Assembly: GCF_002242805.1 (NCBI RefSeq)
Contig: NZ_MCGQ01000007.1
Span: 310,001 to 374,000, forward strand
From: Streptomyces diastatochromogenes
GTDB lineage: Bacteria > Actinomycetota > Actinomycetes > Streptomycetales > Streptomycetaceae
DNA length: 64,000 nt
Reading direction: 5' to 3'
In this document: in pieces, positions 16,687 through 24,657 of the stretch
Layout of the letters: each line of letters opens with the position of its first letter
How positions within the stretch are numbered: the first letter of the stretch is position 1
The notes under the pieces: model-generated
The model's database searches: none
What the model saw: only the letters and a program-made list of their open reading frames with translations
Told to the model about the DNA's origin: nothing
Program-made: the position numbers and the translations under genes

Positions 16687-17979
16687 ATGTCTCCCGCCAG
16701 TACCGGGGCGTCCACCAGCGTGGACGCCGCCCAGCCCGTCCGTTCCTCCGACTCCGCGTCCGACTCCCGCATGGCGCCGGGCGGCCCCGGCTACCGCCGG
16801 ATGAGCTTCGCCCTCTTCCTCGCCGGAGTCGCGACCTTCGCCCTCCTCTACTCCACGCAGGCCCTGCTGCCGCTGATCTCCGGGGAGTTCGGGGTCGCGG
16901 CGAACGAGGCGAGCTGGACGGTGGCGGCCGCGACCGGCGGTCTGGCGCTGTTCGTGCTGCCGATGAGCGCCCTGTCGGAGCGCTTCGGCCGCCGTACGGT
17001 GATGACGGCCTCGCTGGCGGTCGCGGTGAGCGTCGGTCTGCTGGTCCCCTTCGCGCCCTCCATCGGGGCCCTGGTGGTGCTGCGCGCGGTGCAGGGCGCG
17101 GCGCTGGCCGGTCTGCCGGCCTCTGCGACGGCGTACCTGGCCGAAGAGGTCCGCCCGAAGGCGCTGGTCACGGCGATCGGGCTGTTCGTGGCGGGCAACA
17201 GCGTCGGCGGGATGAGCGGCCGGGTGATCACCGGCTGGGTCGCGCAGGAGTGGGGCTGGCGGGTGGCCGTCGGGGTGATCGGCGCGATCGCGGTGGCCTG
17301 CGCGGTGGCGTTCCGGCTGCTGCTGCCGGCACCGCGGCACTTCAAGGCCGGCTCGCTGCGCCCCCGCGTCCTGCTCGGCACGGTCCGCGACCACCTCTCC
17401 GACCCGCTGCTGCGCCGCCTGTACGCGATCGGCGCACTGTTCATGACGGTGTTCGGCGGTGTGTACACGGTGATCGGCTACCGCCTGACCGAGGCCCCCT
17501 TCTCCCTCCCGCAGGGCATCGTCGGCTCGATCTTCCTGGTGTACCTGGTGGGTACGGTGTCGGCGTCGACCGCGGGCCGCCTGGTGGGCCGCCTCGGCCG
17601 CCGGGGCGCGCTGTACCTGGCGGGCGGTACGACGGCGACGGGCCTGCTGCTCTCCCTGGCCGACTCCCTGCCCCTGGTCCTGCTGGGCCTGGTCCTGATC
17701 ACCGCGGGCTTCTTCGCGGGCCACGCGGTCGCCTCCTCGGCGGTCAGCAAGACGGCCACCCACGGCCGCGCCCAGGCCTCGGCCCTCTACCAGTCCGCGT
17801 ACTACGTCGGCTCCAGCGCCGGCAGCACGATCGGCGCGATGGCCTTCCACGCGGACGGCTGGGCCGGCACGGTCACCGTGGGCATCCTCGCGGTCCTCGG
17901 CGTCGTGACGATCACGGTCCTCGGCTCCCGGGCGGCCCGGGTGGCGGCCCGGCGGGCGCCGGTGGCGGCGGCGCACTGA
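16687..17979 (+). CDS. MFS transporter, drug-efflux type
   Basis: A 430-residue inner-membrane transporter with twelve predicted helices. After a soluble N-terminal extension of about 38 residues comes TM1 (FALFLAGVATFALLYSTQAL) and the loop motif LSERFGRRTVMTASL (MFS motif A). Motif C-like glycine and proline pairs are visible in the fifth segment, and the second half starts near LYAIGALFMTVFGGVYTVIG. The sequence resembles the YnfM/arabinose-efflux-like group of drug:H+ antiporters. Regulation by the divergent LysR protein is inferred. Substrate unknown. The start ATG at 16687 has only a weak GAGG just upstream. Confidence 0.87.
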   Translation: MSPASTGASTSVDAAQPVRSSDSASDSRMAPGGPGYRRMSFALFLAGVATFALLYSTQALLPLISGEFGVAANEASWTVAAATGGLALFVLPMSALSERFGRRTVMTASLAVAVSVGLLVPFAPSIGALVVLRAVQGAALAGLPASATAYLAEEVRPKALVTAIGLFVAGNSVGGMSGRVITGWVAQEWGWRVAVGVIGAIAVACAVAFRLLLPAPRHFKAGSLRPRVLLGTVRDHLSDPLLRRLYAIGALFMTVFGGVYTVIGYRLTEAPFSLPQGIVGSIFLVYLVGTVSASTAGRLVGRLGRRGALYLAGGTTATGLLLSLADSLPLVLLGLVLITAGFFAGHAVASSAVSKTATHGRAQASALYQSAYYVGSSAGSTIGAMAFHADGWAGTVTVGILAVLGVVTITVLGSRAARVAARRAPVAAAH

Positions 17980-18014
17980 CCTTCGCTCCTCGCATTCCCC
18001 CTGCTCACAGCCCG

Positions 18015-18037
18015 TTGTCAGTGGCCGCGGATACCTT
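18015..18037 (+). promoter_or_regulatory. PafBC-type DNA-damage promoter before dnaN-like gene
   Basis: TTGTCAGTG, eight bases, TACCTT. This fits the mycobacterial RecA-independent DNA-damage promoter consensus TTGTCRGTG-N8-TAnnnT that is activated by PafBC. It lies 39 bases upstream of the gene start. Confidence 0.78.
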
Positions 18038-18076
18038 CCGCGGGTCAACTGGACGGATGAGCAGGGGGATTGCCGT

Positions 18077-19195
18077 ATGGAGTTCCGGATCGCACGCGCG
18101 GATCTCAACGAAGCGGTCTCGTGGGCGGCACGGGCGTTGCCGGCGCGGACACCCGTGCCGGTGCTGGGCGGCCTGTCGCTGATGGCCGGGCCGGGGCGGC
18201 TGGCGGTGTCGGGGTTCGACTTCGAGACGGCCGCGCGGGTCGAGACGGACGCCGAGACGGTGGCCGAGGGGCGGGTGCTGGTCCTGGGGCGCAGGCTGCT
18301 GGACATCTGCCGGGTGCTGCCGGAGGGGCCGGTGAGCTGTGTGCTGGAGGGCTCGCGGTTCACGGTGGAGGCGGGCGGCGCCCGGTTCGGGCTGTCGACA
18401 CTGCCCTACGAGGAGTATCCGGCGCTTCCCGAGGCGCCCCCGGTGTACGGCGGTGTGGACGCGGCCGCGTTCGCGACGGCTGTCGGACAGGTGGCCGTGG
18501 CGGCGGGCCGGGACGACACACTGCCGGTGCTCACCGGGATCCGACTGCGGCTCGACGGCGAGGAGATGGCCCTGTCGGCGTCCGACCGGTACCGGTATGC
18601 CGTGCGGCGGCTGGAGTGGAAACCGGAGGCGGGAGCGGCCGGGGCGGCGGTGGAGGCGCTGCTGCCCGCGCGGCGGCTGCTGGAGCTGGCGCGGTCGCTG
18701 GCCCGCTGCGGGACCGTGAGCATCGGGCTCGATCCGGCCGAGGGGGCCGGTGGGGGCATGGTCGGGTTCGAGGGCGGGCGGACGCGGACGGTCCTGCGGC
18801 GGCTGGAGGGGCGGCTGCCGGGGTACGGCTCGCTGTTCGAGCTGGCCGGGGCGGCGGTCGCCGAGGTGGAGTGCGGGGCGCTGGCGGAGGCGGTGCGGAG
18901 GGTGGCGGTGGTGGCGGAGGCGAACAGTCCGGTGCGGCTGGAGTTCTCCGGCGAGGACGGGTCCGTGATGGTGCGGGCCGGGTTCGGGGACGACGTGGCG
19001 GCGCAGCGGCTGCCCGCCGTGCTGCGCGGAGCCGGGGAGGTCGCCGTGGCCTTCAACCCGGCGTACCTGGTCGACGCGCTGAACTCCTTCGAGGGGCCCG
19101 CGCTGCGGCTGGAGCTGCTGGGGTCGGGGCAGCGGGTGCTGCTGGGCGACGGTGGGCATCAGCATCTGCTCATGTCCGTGAAGCAACTGGTCTGA
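18077..19195 (+). CDS. DNA polymerase III beta-clamp paralogue (DnaN-like)
   Basis: A 372-residue sliding-clamp homologue, close to the usual 375 residues, with all three clamp domains traceable: FRIARADLNEAVSWAARALP at the start of domain 1, TLPYEEYPALPEAP before domain 2, DTLPVLTGIRLRLDGEEMAL, and a domain 3 with VAVAFNPAYLVDAL. The canonical C-terminal M-P-M/V-R-L tail is replaced by LLMSVKQLV, and the sequence is alanine/glycine-rich and divergent, so this is not the housekeeping clamp. The start has GGGGGA seven bases upstream. A PafBC-type promoter precedes it, and a SigG-like sigma gene with the same promoter type follows. Likely role: an alternative clamp used under DNA damage (inference). 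Confidence 0.88.
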   Translation: MEFRIARADLNEAVSWAARALPARTPVPVLGGLSLMAGPGRLAVSGFDFETAARVETDAETVAEGRVLVLGRRLLDICRVLPEGPVSCVLEGSRFTVEAGGARFGLSTLPYEEYPALPEAPPVYGGVDAAAFATAVGQVAVAAGRDDTLPVLTGIRLRLDGEEMALSASDRYRYAVRRLEWKPEAGAAGAAVEALLPARRLLELARSLARCGTVSIGLDPAEGAGGGMVGFEGGRTRTVLRRLEGRLPGYGSLFELAGAAVAEVECGALAEAVRRVAVVAEANSPVRLEFSGEDGSVMVRAGFGDDVAAQRLPAVLRGAGEVAVAFNPAYLVDALNSFEGPALRLELLGSGQRVLLGDGGHQHLLMSVKQLV

Positions 19196-19223
19196 GCTGG
19201 GCCTTTGCGCGCTCGGGGGGCCA

Positions 19224-19246
19224 TTGTCAGTGGGCTGCGGTAGCTT
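19224..19246 (+). promoter_or_regulatory. PafBC-type DNA-damage promoter before ECF sigma gene
   Basis: TTGTCAGTG, eight bases, TAGCTT: a full match to TTGTCRGTG-N8-TAnnnT, 55 bases upstream of the sigma-factor start. Nearly the same as the promoter of the preceding clamp gene. Confidence 0.82.
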
Positions 19247-19301
19247 CCGGAGTGCTGGGGCGCGAAGGCGCGTGAACAGAAGCCACAGGGGTGGGTGGAC
19301 G

Positions 19302-20315
19302 ATGGGCGACAGCACGGCGACGGTGGACCTGGACGTCGCACTGGAGAAGCACCGGACCGAGCTGACCGGGTATTGCTACCGCATGCTCGGCTCCTCCTTC
19401 GAGGCCGAGGACGCGGTGCAGGACACCCTGGTGCGGGCCTGGCGGAGCTACGACAAGTTCGAGGGCCGTTCCAGCCTGCGTTCGTGGCTGTACCGGATCG
19501 CGACGAACGTGTGCCTGGACATGCTGACGGCCGGGAACAAGCGGGCCCGCCCGATGGACCTCACCGACTCGACGCCCCTCGCGCAGGCCGCCCTCGCCCC
19601 TCGCCCGGACAACACCTGGCTGGAGCCGGTGCCGGACGCGCGCGTGCTGCCGACGGTCGAGGATCCTGCGGAGGCGGCCGTCGCCAAGGAGTCGATCCGG
19701 CTGGCGTTCATGGCGGCCCTGCAGCAACTGCCGTCCAAGCAGCGGGCGGTGCTGATCCTGCGCGAGGTGCTGGCCTGGAAGGCGAGCGAGGTCGCCGAGC
19801 TGCTGGACACCACGGTCGCCTCGGTCAACAGCGCGCTGCAGCGGGCCCGGGCGACGCTCGCCGAGCGGGAGCGGGCGGGCGCCGACGCGGCGGTCTCCAA
19901 CCCGCTCGACGAGGAGCAGCAGAAGCTCCTGGAGCGCTATGTGAAGGCCTTCGAGGGCTACGACATGACGGCGCTCACGGCGTTGCTGCACGAGGACGCC
20001 ATCATGACGATGCCGCCGTTCGACCTGTGGCTGACCGGCCACGACGACATCACCGGCTTCATGACCACCCTGGGCGCCGCCTGCGCCGGCTCCCGCCTGC
20101 TGCCCGTGCAGGTCAACGGGCTGCCCGGCTTCGCCCAGTACAAGCCGGACCCGGAGGCGGGCGGCTTCACCCCGTGGTCGATCCAGGTCCTGGAGATATC
20201 AGACGGCCGGCTGACCGGGTTCCACTTCTTCCTCGACACCCAGCGGTGGTTCCCTCTCTTCGGCCTGCCCCTCCATCTGGAAGCGGAGCCCGACCAGATC
20301 CAGGAGGACGTGTAG
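19302..20315 (+). CDS. ECF sigma factor of the SigG type with C-terminal SnoaL-like domain
   Basis: 337 residues. Region 2 reads LTGYCYRMLGSSFEAEDAVQ then DTLVRAWRSYDKFEGRSSLR; region 4 reads LPSKQRAVLILREVLAWKAS then EVAELLDTTVASVNSALQRA. The C-terminal 130 residues (LERYVKAFEGYDMTALTALL then MTMPPFDLWLTGHDDITGFM) form a SnoaL-like domain that in this class tunes sigma activity. The pattern matches M. tuberculosis SigG, which is DNA-damage inducible, and the promoter here is of that damage type. ATG 19302 follows GGTGGGTGG. Its 3' end overlaps an antisense STAS gene by 117 bases. No anti-sigma gene lies beside it. Confidence 0.9.
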   Translation: MGDSTATVDLDVALEKHRTELTGYCYRMLGSSFEAEDAVQDTLVRAWRSYDKFEGRSSLRSWLYRIATNVCLDMLTAGNKRARPMDLTDSTPLAQAALAPRPDNTWLEPVPDARVLPTVEDPAEAAVAKESIRLAFMAALQQLPSKQRAVLILREVLAWKASEVAELLDTTVASVNSALQRARATLAERERAGADAAVSNPLDEEQQKLLERYVKAFEGYDMTALTALLHEDAIMTMPPFDLWLTGHDDITGFMTTLGAACAGSRLLPVQVNGLPGFAQYKPDPEAGGFTPWSIQVLEISDGRLTGFHFFLDTQRWFPLFGLPLHLEAEPDQIQEDV

Positions 20316-20585
20316 CGCGGGGGCGGGGTCGCGCAGCCGTATTCGCCCGCCCGCCCGGCGGGCGGCCAGCTCCAGCCGCGCCAGCAGCTCGACGGTCCCG
20401 AGCCCCGGGGGACCCAGCCCACCCACGTCACACACGACGACTGCGGCCCCGCTGCCCTCCAGCAGCCCGCGCACGTCGTCACACAGCCCCGGCACCTCGT
20501 CCCTGGTGACGGGGCCGGCCAGCACGAGCACGGCGGGTGTCTTCGCGTCCACGTGCGGTAGACCTGCGGGACGGCCGTAACTCAT
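20199..20585 (-). CDS. STAS-domain protein (anti-anti-sigma-like)
   Basis: 128 residues from ATG 20585. A STAS core is visible: VLVLAGPVTRDEVPGLCDDV, then AAVVVCDVGGLGPPGLGTVE, where the conserved D-x-S switch serine appears as D-V-G-G-L, so the usual phospho-serine is not present. GGRIRLRDPAPALHVLLDL completes the fold. STAS proteins bind anti-sigma factors or act as sensors. It is convergent with, and overlaps by 117 bases, the 3' end of the SigG-like gene; that part encodes the tail GQAEEREPPLGVEEEVE. The overlap is coding on both strands, so one tail may be dispensable. Start uncertain. Confidence 0.72.
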   Translation of the reverse strand: MSYGRPAGLPHVDAKTPAVLVLAGPVTRDEVPGLCDDVRGLLEGSGAAVVVCDVGGLGPPGLGTVELLARLELAARRAGGRIRLRDPAPALHVLLDLVGLRFQMEGQAEEREPPLGVEEEVEPGQPAV

Positions 20586-20661
20586 CGCGATAGCCCGCAG
20601 CCCGCACCCCGGGCGTAGATCACATTGACCCGCTCCCCCACTCCGCCGGAGGGTGGGCTCC

Positions 20662-21582
20662 GTGCAGGGGGTGCTGAGCGGGTTCGCGGTGATCGCGGTC
20701 GTCATCGGGGTGGGCTATGTGCTCGGGCGGCGCGGCTCGCTCGGCGAGCGGGGCGGCGAGGTGCTGACGCGGCTGGCCTTCAGCGTGGCGGGCCCGGCGC
20801 TCCTCTTCACGACCTTGGCCAGGGCCGACCTGTCGGTGCTGTTCTCGGCCCGGCTCCTGGTGACGGCCCTGAGCACAGCCGCGGTCTCCGGGGTCTTCGT
20901 GGCGGTCGGCGCGCTGCGCCGCTGGGGCGTGGGCCGCACCACCATCGGCGCCCTGTGCTCCGGCTACGTCAACTCGGGCAACCTCGGCATCCCGATCGCC
21001 GCGTACGTCCTGGGCGACGCGTCCCTGGTGGCACCGGTGCTGCTGTTCCAGGTCGTGCTGGTGACCCCGGTCGCGCTGACGATCCTGGACCTGTCGGGGA
21101 TGGGCGAGAAGGGCACGGTGTGGCGCCGCCTGCTGACGCCGTTGCGCAATCCGATAGCGGTCGGCTCGTTGTCGGGAGTCCTGGTCTCGGCGGCGGGCTG
21201 GACGATCCCCGGCCCGGTCATGGACCCCCTGACCCTGATCGGCAACATGTCCGTCCCGGCGGCCCTGCTGGCCTTCGGCATGTCCCTGCACGGCAGCGCG
21301 GCCCCCGGCCGGGGGCGGGACCGTCAACTGGTCCTGCTGTCGGTGGCGTTGAAGTCGGTGGGGCAGCCGGCGGTGGCGTGGGCGCTGGCGAGTGGCGTCT
21401 TCGGGCTGCACGGCGCGCCGCTGCTGGACGTGGTGGTGACGTCGGCGCTGCCGGCCGCGCAGAACCTGTTCACGTACGCGAGCCGCTATCGGGTGGCCGA
21501 GTCGTTGGCCCGGGAGTCGATCCTGTTGTCGACGGTGGTGTCGGTGCCGGTGTTGGTGGGGGTGGCGGCGGTGTTGGGGTGA
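20662..21582 (+). CDS. AEC-family (auxin efflux carrier-like) permease
   Basis: 306 residues, ten predicted membrane helices in two five-helix halves. Features include GYVLGRRGSLGERGGEVLTR after TM1, PALLFTTLARADL, the conserved SGYVNSGNLGIPIAAYVLGD in TM4-5 and the second-half motif LKSVGQPAVAWALA. AEC proteins are secondary exporters of carboxylates or amino-acid-like compounds in bacteria. I start at GTG 20662 because GGAGG lies nine bases before it; GTG 20653 overlaps that site. A hairpin follows. Substrate unknown. Confidence 0.87.
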   Translation: MQGVLSGFAVIAVVIGVGYVLGRRGSLGERGGEVLTRLAFSVAGPALLFTTLARADLSVLFSARLLVTALSTAAVSGVFVAVGALRRWGVGRTTIGALCSGYVNSGNLGIPIAAYVLGDASLVAPVLLFQVVLVTPVALTILDLSGMGEKGTVWRRLLTPLRNPIAVGSLSGVLVSAAGWTIPGPVMDPLTLIGNMSVPAALLAFGMSLHGSAAPGRGRDRQLVLLSVALKSVGQPAVAWALASGVFGLHGAPLLDVVVTSALPAAQNLFTYASRYRVAESLARESILLSTVVSVPVLVGVAAVLG

Positions 21583-21588
21583 TACGCC

Positions 21589-21622
21589 GAACGGGACCGG
21601 CGGAGGTCCACCGATCCCGTTC
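21589..21622. terminator. Hairpin between convergent AEC permease and deoA
   Basis: GAACGGGA pairs with TCCCGTTC, with further inner pairs (CGG/CCG, GGA/TCC) giving an almost continuous stem. Ends both the permease transcript and the nucleoside transport operon. Confidence 0.75.
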
Positions 21623-21644
21623 ACCCGAAAGGGGAAACCGCAGG

Positions 21645-22928
21645 TCAGGCGATACGCTCCAGCACCACCGGCGACGCCGTGAAGTCCGTCCCCGCCGCCG
21701 CGATGTCGTACGAGCCCTCCACCGCCTGGAGCGCGTACTCGAAGCGCTCCGGGGTGTCCGTGTGCAGGGTCAGCAGGGGCTGGCCCTCGGTCACCGTGTC
21801 GCCCGGCTTGGCGTGCATCTCGATGCCCGCCCCCGCCTGCACCGGGTCCTCCTTGCGGGCGCGGCCCGCGCCCAGGCGCCAGGCGCCGACGCCGATGTCG
21901 TAGGCGTCGAGGCGGGTCAGGACGCCGGACGACGGCGCCTTGATGACGTGCTGTTCCTTCGACGTGGGGAGCGCGGCGTCCGGGTCGCCGCCCTGGGCCG
22001 CGATCATCCGGCGCCAGACGTCCATCGCCGAGCCGTCGGCCAGGGCCTTGGCCGGGTCCGCGTCCTTCACGCCGGCGGCGTCGAGCATTTCGCGGGCGAG
22101 CGCGATCGTCAGCTCGACGACGTCCGCCGGGCCGCCGCCCGCCAGGACCTCGACCGACTCGCGGACCTCCAGGGCGTTGCCCGCGGTGAGGCCGAGGGGG
22201 GTGGACATGTCGGTCAGGAGGGCGACCGTCTTCACGCCGTGGTCGGTGCCGAGGCCCACCATCGTGGACGCCAGCTCCCGCGCGTCCTCGATCGTCTTCA
22301 TGAAGGCGCCCGAGCCGACCTTCACGTCCAGGACCAGGGAGCCGGTGCCCTCGGCGATCTTCTTCGACATGATCGAGGAGGCGATGAGGGGGATCGCCTC
22401 GACCGTGCCGGTGACGTCACGCAGGGCGTACAGCTTCTTGTCGGCGGGGGCCAGGCCGTCGCCCGCCGCGCAGATGACCGCGCCGGTGGTGTCGAGGACG
22501 TGCAGCATCTCCTCGTTGGAGAGCAGCGCGCGCCAGCCCGGGATCGACTCCAGCTTGTCCAGGGTGCCGCCGGTGTGGCCGAGGCCGCGGCCCGAGAGCT
22601 GGGGGACGGCCGCTCCGCAGGCCGCGACGAGGGGCGCGAGCGGGAGCGTGATCTTGTCGCCGACGCCGCCCGTGGAGTGCTTGTCCGCCGTCGGGCGGGA
22701 CAGCGAGGAGAAGTCCATGCGCTCGCCGGAGGCGATCATGGCCGCGGTCCAGCGGGAGATCTCACGGCGGTTCATGCCGTTGAGCAGGATCGCCATGTTG
22801 AGGGCGGCCATCTGGTAGTCGGCGACCTCGCCGCGGGTGTACGCGTCGATGACCCAGTCGATCTGCTCGTCGGTCAGCTCGCCGCGGTCCCGCTTGGTGC
22901 GGATGACGGAGATGGCGTCCATGGCCAT
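21645..22928 (-). CDS. deoA: Thymidine phosphorylase
   Basis: Phosphorolyses thymidine and deoxyuridine to the base and deoxyribose-1-phosphate. 427 residues. The pyrimidine-nucleoside phosphorylase signature is visible in DKHSTGGVGDKITLPLAP, with SGRGLGHTGGTLDKLESIPG and the active SSIMSKKIAEGTGSLVLDVK. The N-terminal helical domain (DAISVIRTKRDRGELTDEQI) and the C-terminal barrel-sandwich hybrid domain are both complete. The start is the first of two close ATGs, preceded by GGAAGGA. Last gene of the transporter-cdd-deoA unit, 65 bases after cdd, followed by a hairpin. Confidence 0.95.
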   Translation of the reverse strand: MAMDAISVIRTKRDRGELTDEQIDWVIDAYTRGEVADYQMAALNMAILLNGMNRREISRWTAAMIASGERMDFSSLSRPTADKHSTGGVGDKITLPLAPLVAACGAAVPQLSGRGLGHTGGTLDKLESIPGWRALLSNEEMLHVLDTTGAVICAAGDGLAPADKKLYALRDVTGTVEAIPLIASSIMSKKIAEGTGSLVLDVKVGSGAFMKTIEDARELASTMVGLGTDHGVKTVALLTDMSTPLGLTAGNALEVRESVEVLAGGGPADVVELTIALAREMLDAAGVKDADPAKALADGSAMDVWRRMIAAQGGDPDAALPTSKEQHVIKAPSSGVLTRLDAYDIGVGAWRLGAGRARKEDPVQAGAGIEMHAKPGDTVTEGQPLLTLHTDTPERFEYALQAVEGSYDIAAAGTDFTASPVVLERIA

Positions 22929-22993
22929 GGCTTTCCTTCCGGAAGTGCGAAGTGCACGGCCCCCCTGCGCAGGTCAGGGGGGCCGTACGGGAG

Positions 22994-23398
22994 TTACTTG
23001 GTGAGATGGTCCGGGCCGAAGGCCTGGGGCAGCATCTCGGAGAGCGGGAGGATGCCCGCGGGGGTGTCCAGGAGCAGGTCGGGGCCGCCGAACTCGTAGA
23101 GCAGCTGACGGCAGCGGCCGCACGGGACGAGCAGCCCGCCGGTGCCGTCCACGCAGGTGAAGTGCGTGAGGCGGCCGCCCCCGGTGCGCTGCAGCTGCGA
23201 GACCAGACCGCACTCGGCGCACAGGCCGAGGCCGTACGAGGCGTTCTCGACGTTGCAGCCGGTGACCGTGCGCCCGTCGTCGACCAGCGCCGCCACGCCG
23301 ACCGGGAAGCCCGAGTAGGGGGCGTAGGCGTGGGACATGGCCTCCCGCGCCTCGGCCCGCAGGGCCTCCCAGTCGAACTCGGTGACGGGGCTGGTCAC
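22994..23398 (-). CDS. cdd: Cytidine deaminase
   Basis: Zinc-dependent deamination of cytidine and deoxycytidine to uridine forms. 134 residues, the size of the homotetrameric class. PYSGFPVGVAALVDDGR near residue 27, TGCNVENASYGLGLCAECGL supplying the first zinc cysteine and the catalytic glutamate (CAE), and LLVPCGRCRQLLYEF supplying the other two zinc cysteines. The GTG start overlaps the stop of the upstream permease gene (GTGA), so it is translationally coupled to transport. Confidence 0.95.
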   Translation of the reverse strand: MTSPVTEFDWEALRAEAREAMSHAYAPYSGFPVGVAALVDDGRTVTGCNVENASYGLGLCAECGLVSQLQRTGGGRLTHFTCVDGTGGLLVPCGRCRQLLYEFGGPDLLLDTPAGILPLSEMLPQAFGPDHLTK

Positions 23399-24657
23399 TT
23401 GCCCTGTCCCTTCCGGTACGGCAGGCCGTCCGCCTTCGGCATGCGCAGCTTCTGCGCGGACAGCGAGAGGACGAGCAGCGTGACGATGTACGGGGTCGCC
23501 GTCACCAGCTGGCGCGGGACCTCGTTGGTGGAGGCGTACCAGACGAACATCAGGGCCGCGATGACGGCCGTGATGACGGCGGGGACGTACTTCTTCCGCC
23601 ACGCCTGGTAGGCGGCGCCGAACACCAGCAGGATCGCCAGCAGCAGGATCAGCGCGTGGACGTTCACCGTGCCGCCGCGCAGGTTGAGGCTGTCGGTGTA
23701 GCCGAACAGGCCGGCGCCGAGGGCGAGGCCGCCCGGCATCCAGTTACCGAAGATCATCGCGGCGAGACCGATGTAGCCGCGGCCGGCCGTCTGGCCGTCG
23801 AGGTACACGTTCGAGGCGACGATGGACAGGAACGCGCCGCCGAGGCCGGCGAAGCCGCCGGAGATGATCACGGCGATGTACTTGTACTTGTACACGTTGA
23901 CGCCGAGGGACTCGGCCGCCACCGGGTTCTCACCGCAGGAGCGCAGACGCAGACCGAAGGAGGTCCGCCACAGCACCCACCAGGTCAGCGGGATCATGGC
24001 GACCGCGATGACGGTCAGCGGCGACAGGTCGGTGACCAGGCCGCCGAGCAGGCCGGCGATGTCGGAGACCAGGAACCAGTGCTTCTCGTTGAGCGTGTTC
24101 AGCCAGTCCGACAGGCCCGGGATGCTGAACTCGCCGAGGGAGTCGATCGGCGGGGACTGCTTGGTGGAGCCCTGCGGGGCGTTGGCGAAGGTGAACTTCG
24201 ACAGGTAGCGGGTGGTGCCGAGGGCCAGGATGTTCAGCGCCACACCGGAGACGATGTGGTTGACGTTGAACGTGACCGTGGCGATGGCGTGCAGGACGGC
24301 GCCGAGCGCGCCGCCGATGATGCCGAAGACGACACCGGTCCACGGGCCCCACTGGTAGCCGGCCCAGGCGCCGAACCAGGTGCCGAGGATCATCATGCCC
24401 TCGAGGCCGATGTTGACGACGCCCGCGCGCTCGGCCCACAGGCCGCCGAGGCCGGCGAGGCCGATCGGCACCGCGAGCTGCAGCGCGGTGGACATCTGCC
24501 CGACCGAGGTGATGCCGTCCGCGCCGGTGATGATGCGGACGATCGAGGTCAGCACCAGTACACCCGCGATGACCAGCAGGAGTACCGGGAGCGACATACG
24601 GCGGCCGCCCTTGCCGGGCTGCTTGGCCTGCGGCTTGGCGATGGTCGCGGTGGACAT
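23395..24657 (-). CDS. Nucleoside ABC transporter permease 2 (NupQ/NupC type)
   Basis: 420-residue membrane subunit of a BMP-type nucleoside importer (BPD_transp_2 family, like B. subtilis NupQ). About ten helices; characteristic loop TSFGLRLRSCGENPVAAESL (the EAA-like coupling sequence containing GxNPxAAxxxG) contacts the ATPase. WAERAGVVNIGLEGMMILGT marks the family. The ATG overlaps the upstream permease stop (ATGA), and its own stop overlaps cdd (GTGA). An N-terminal cytoplasmic segment (AKPQAKQPGKGGRR) is basic. Confidence 0.93.
   Translation of the reverse strand: MSTATIAKPQAKQPGKGGRRMSLPVLLLVIAGVLVLTSIVRIITGADGITSVGQMSTALQLAVPIGLAGLGGLWAERAGVVNIGLEGMMILGTWFGAWAGYQWGPWTGVVFGIIGGALGAVLHAIATVTFNVNHIVSGVALNILALGTTRYLSKFTFANAPQGSTKQSPPIDSLGEFSIPGLSDWLNTLNEKHWFLVSDIAGLLGGLVTDLSPLTVIAVAMIPLTWWVLWRTSFGLRLRSCGENPVAAESLGVNVYKYKYIAVIISGGFAGLGGAFLSIVASNVYLDGQTAGRGYIGLAAMIFGNWMPGGLALGAGLFGYTDSLNLRGGTVNVHALILLLAILLVFGAAYQAWRKKYVPAVITAVIAALMFVWYASTNEVPRQLVTATPYIVTLLVLSLSAQKLRMPKADGLPYRKGQGK

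Noticed and set aside
16565..18363. Extending the LysR gene upstream into one 897-residue protein
   Set aside because: The upstream part is antisense to the MFS transporter gene and encodes low-complexity sequence; LysR proteins are about 300 residues.
20625..23099. 824-codon plus-strand open frame over the AEC permease, deoA and cdd
   Set aside because: Spans three recognised genes in other frames and encodes repetitive Arg/Gly/Val sequence.
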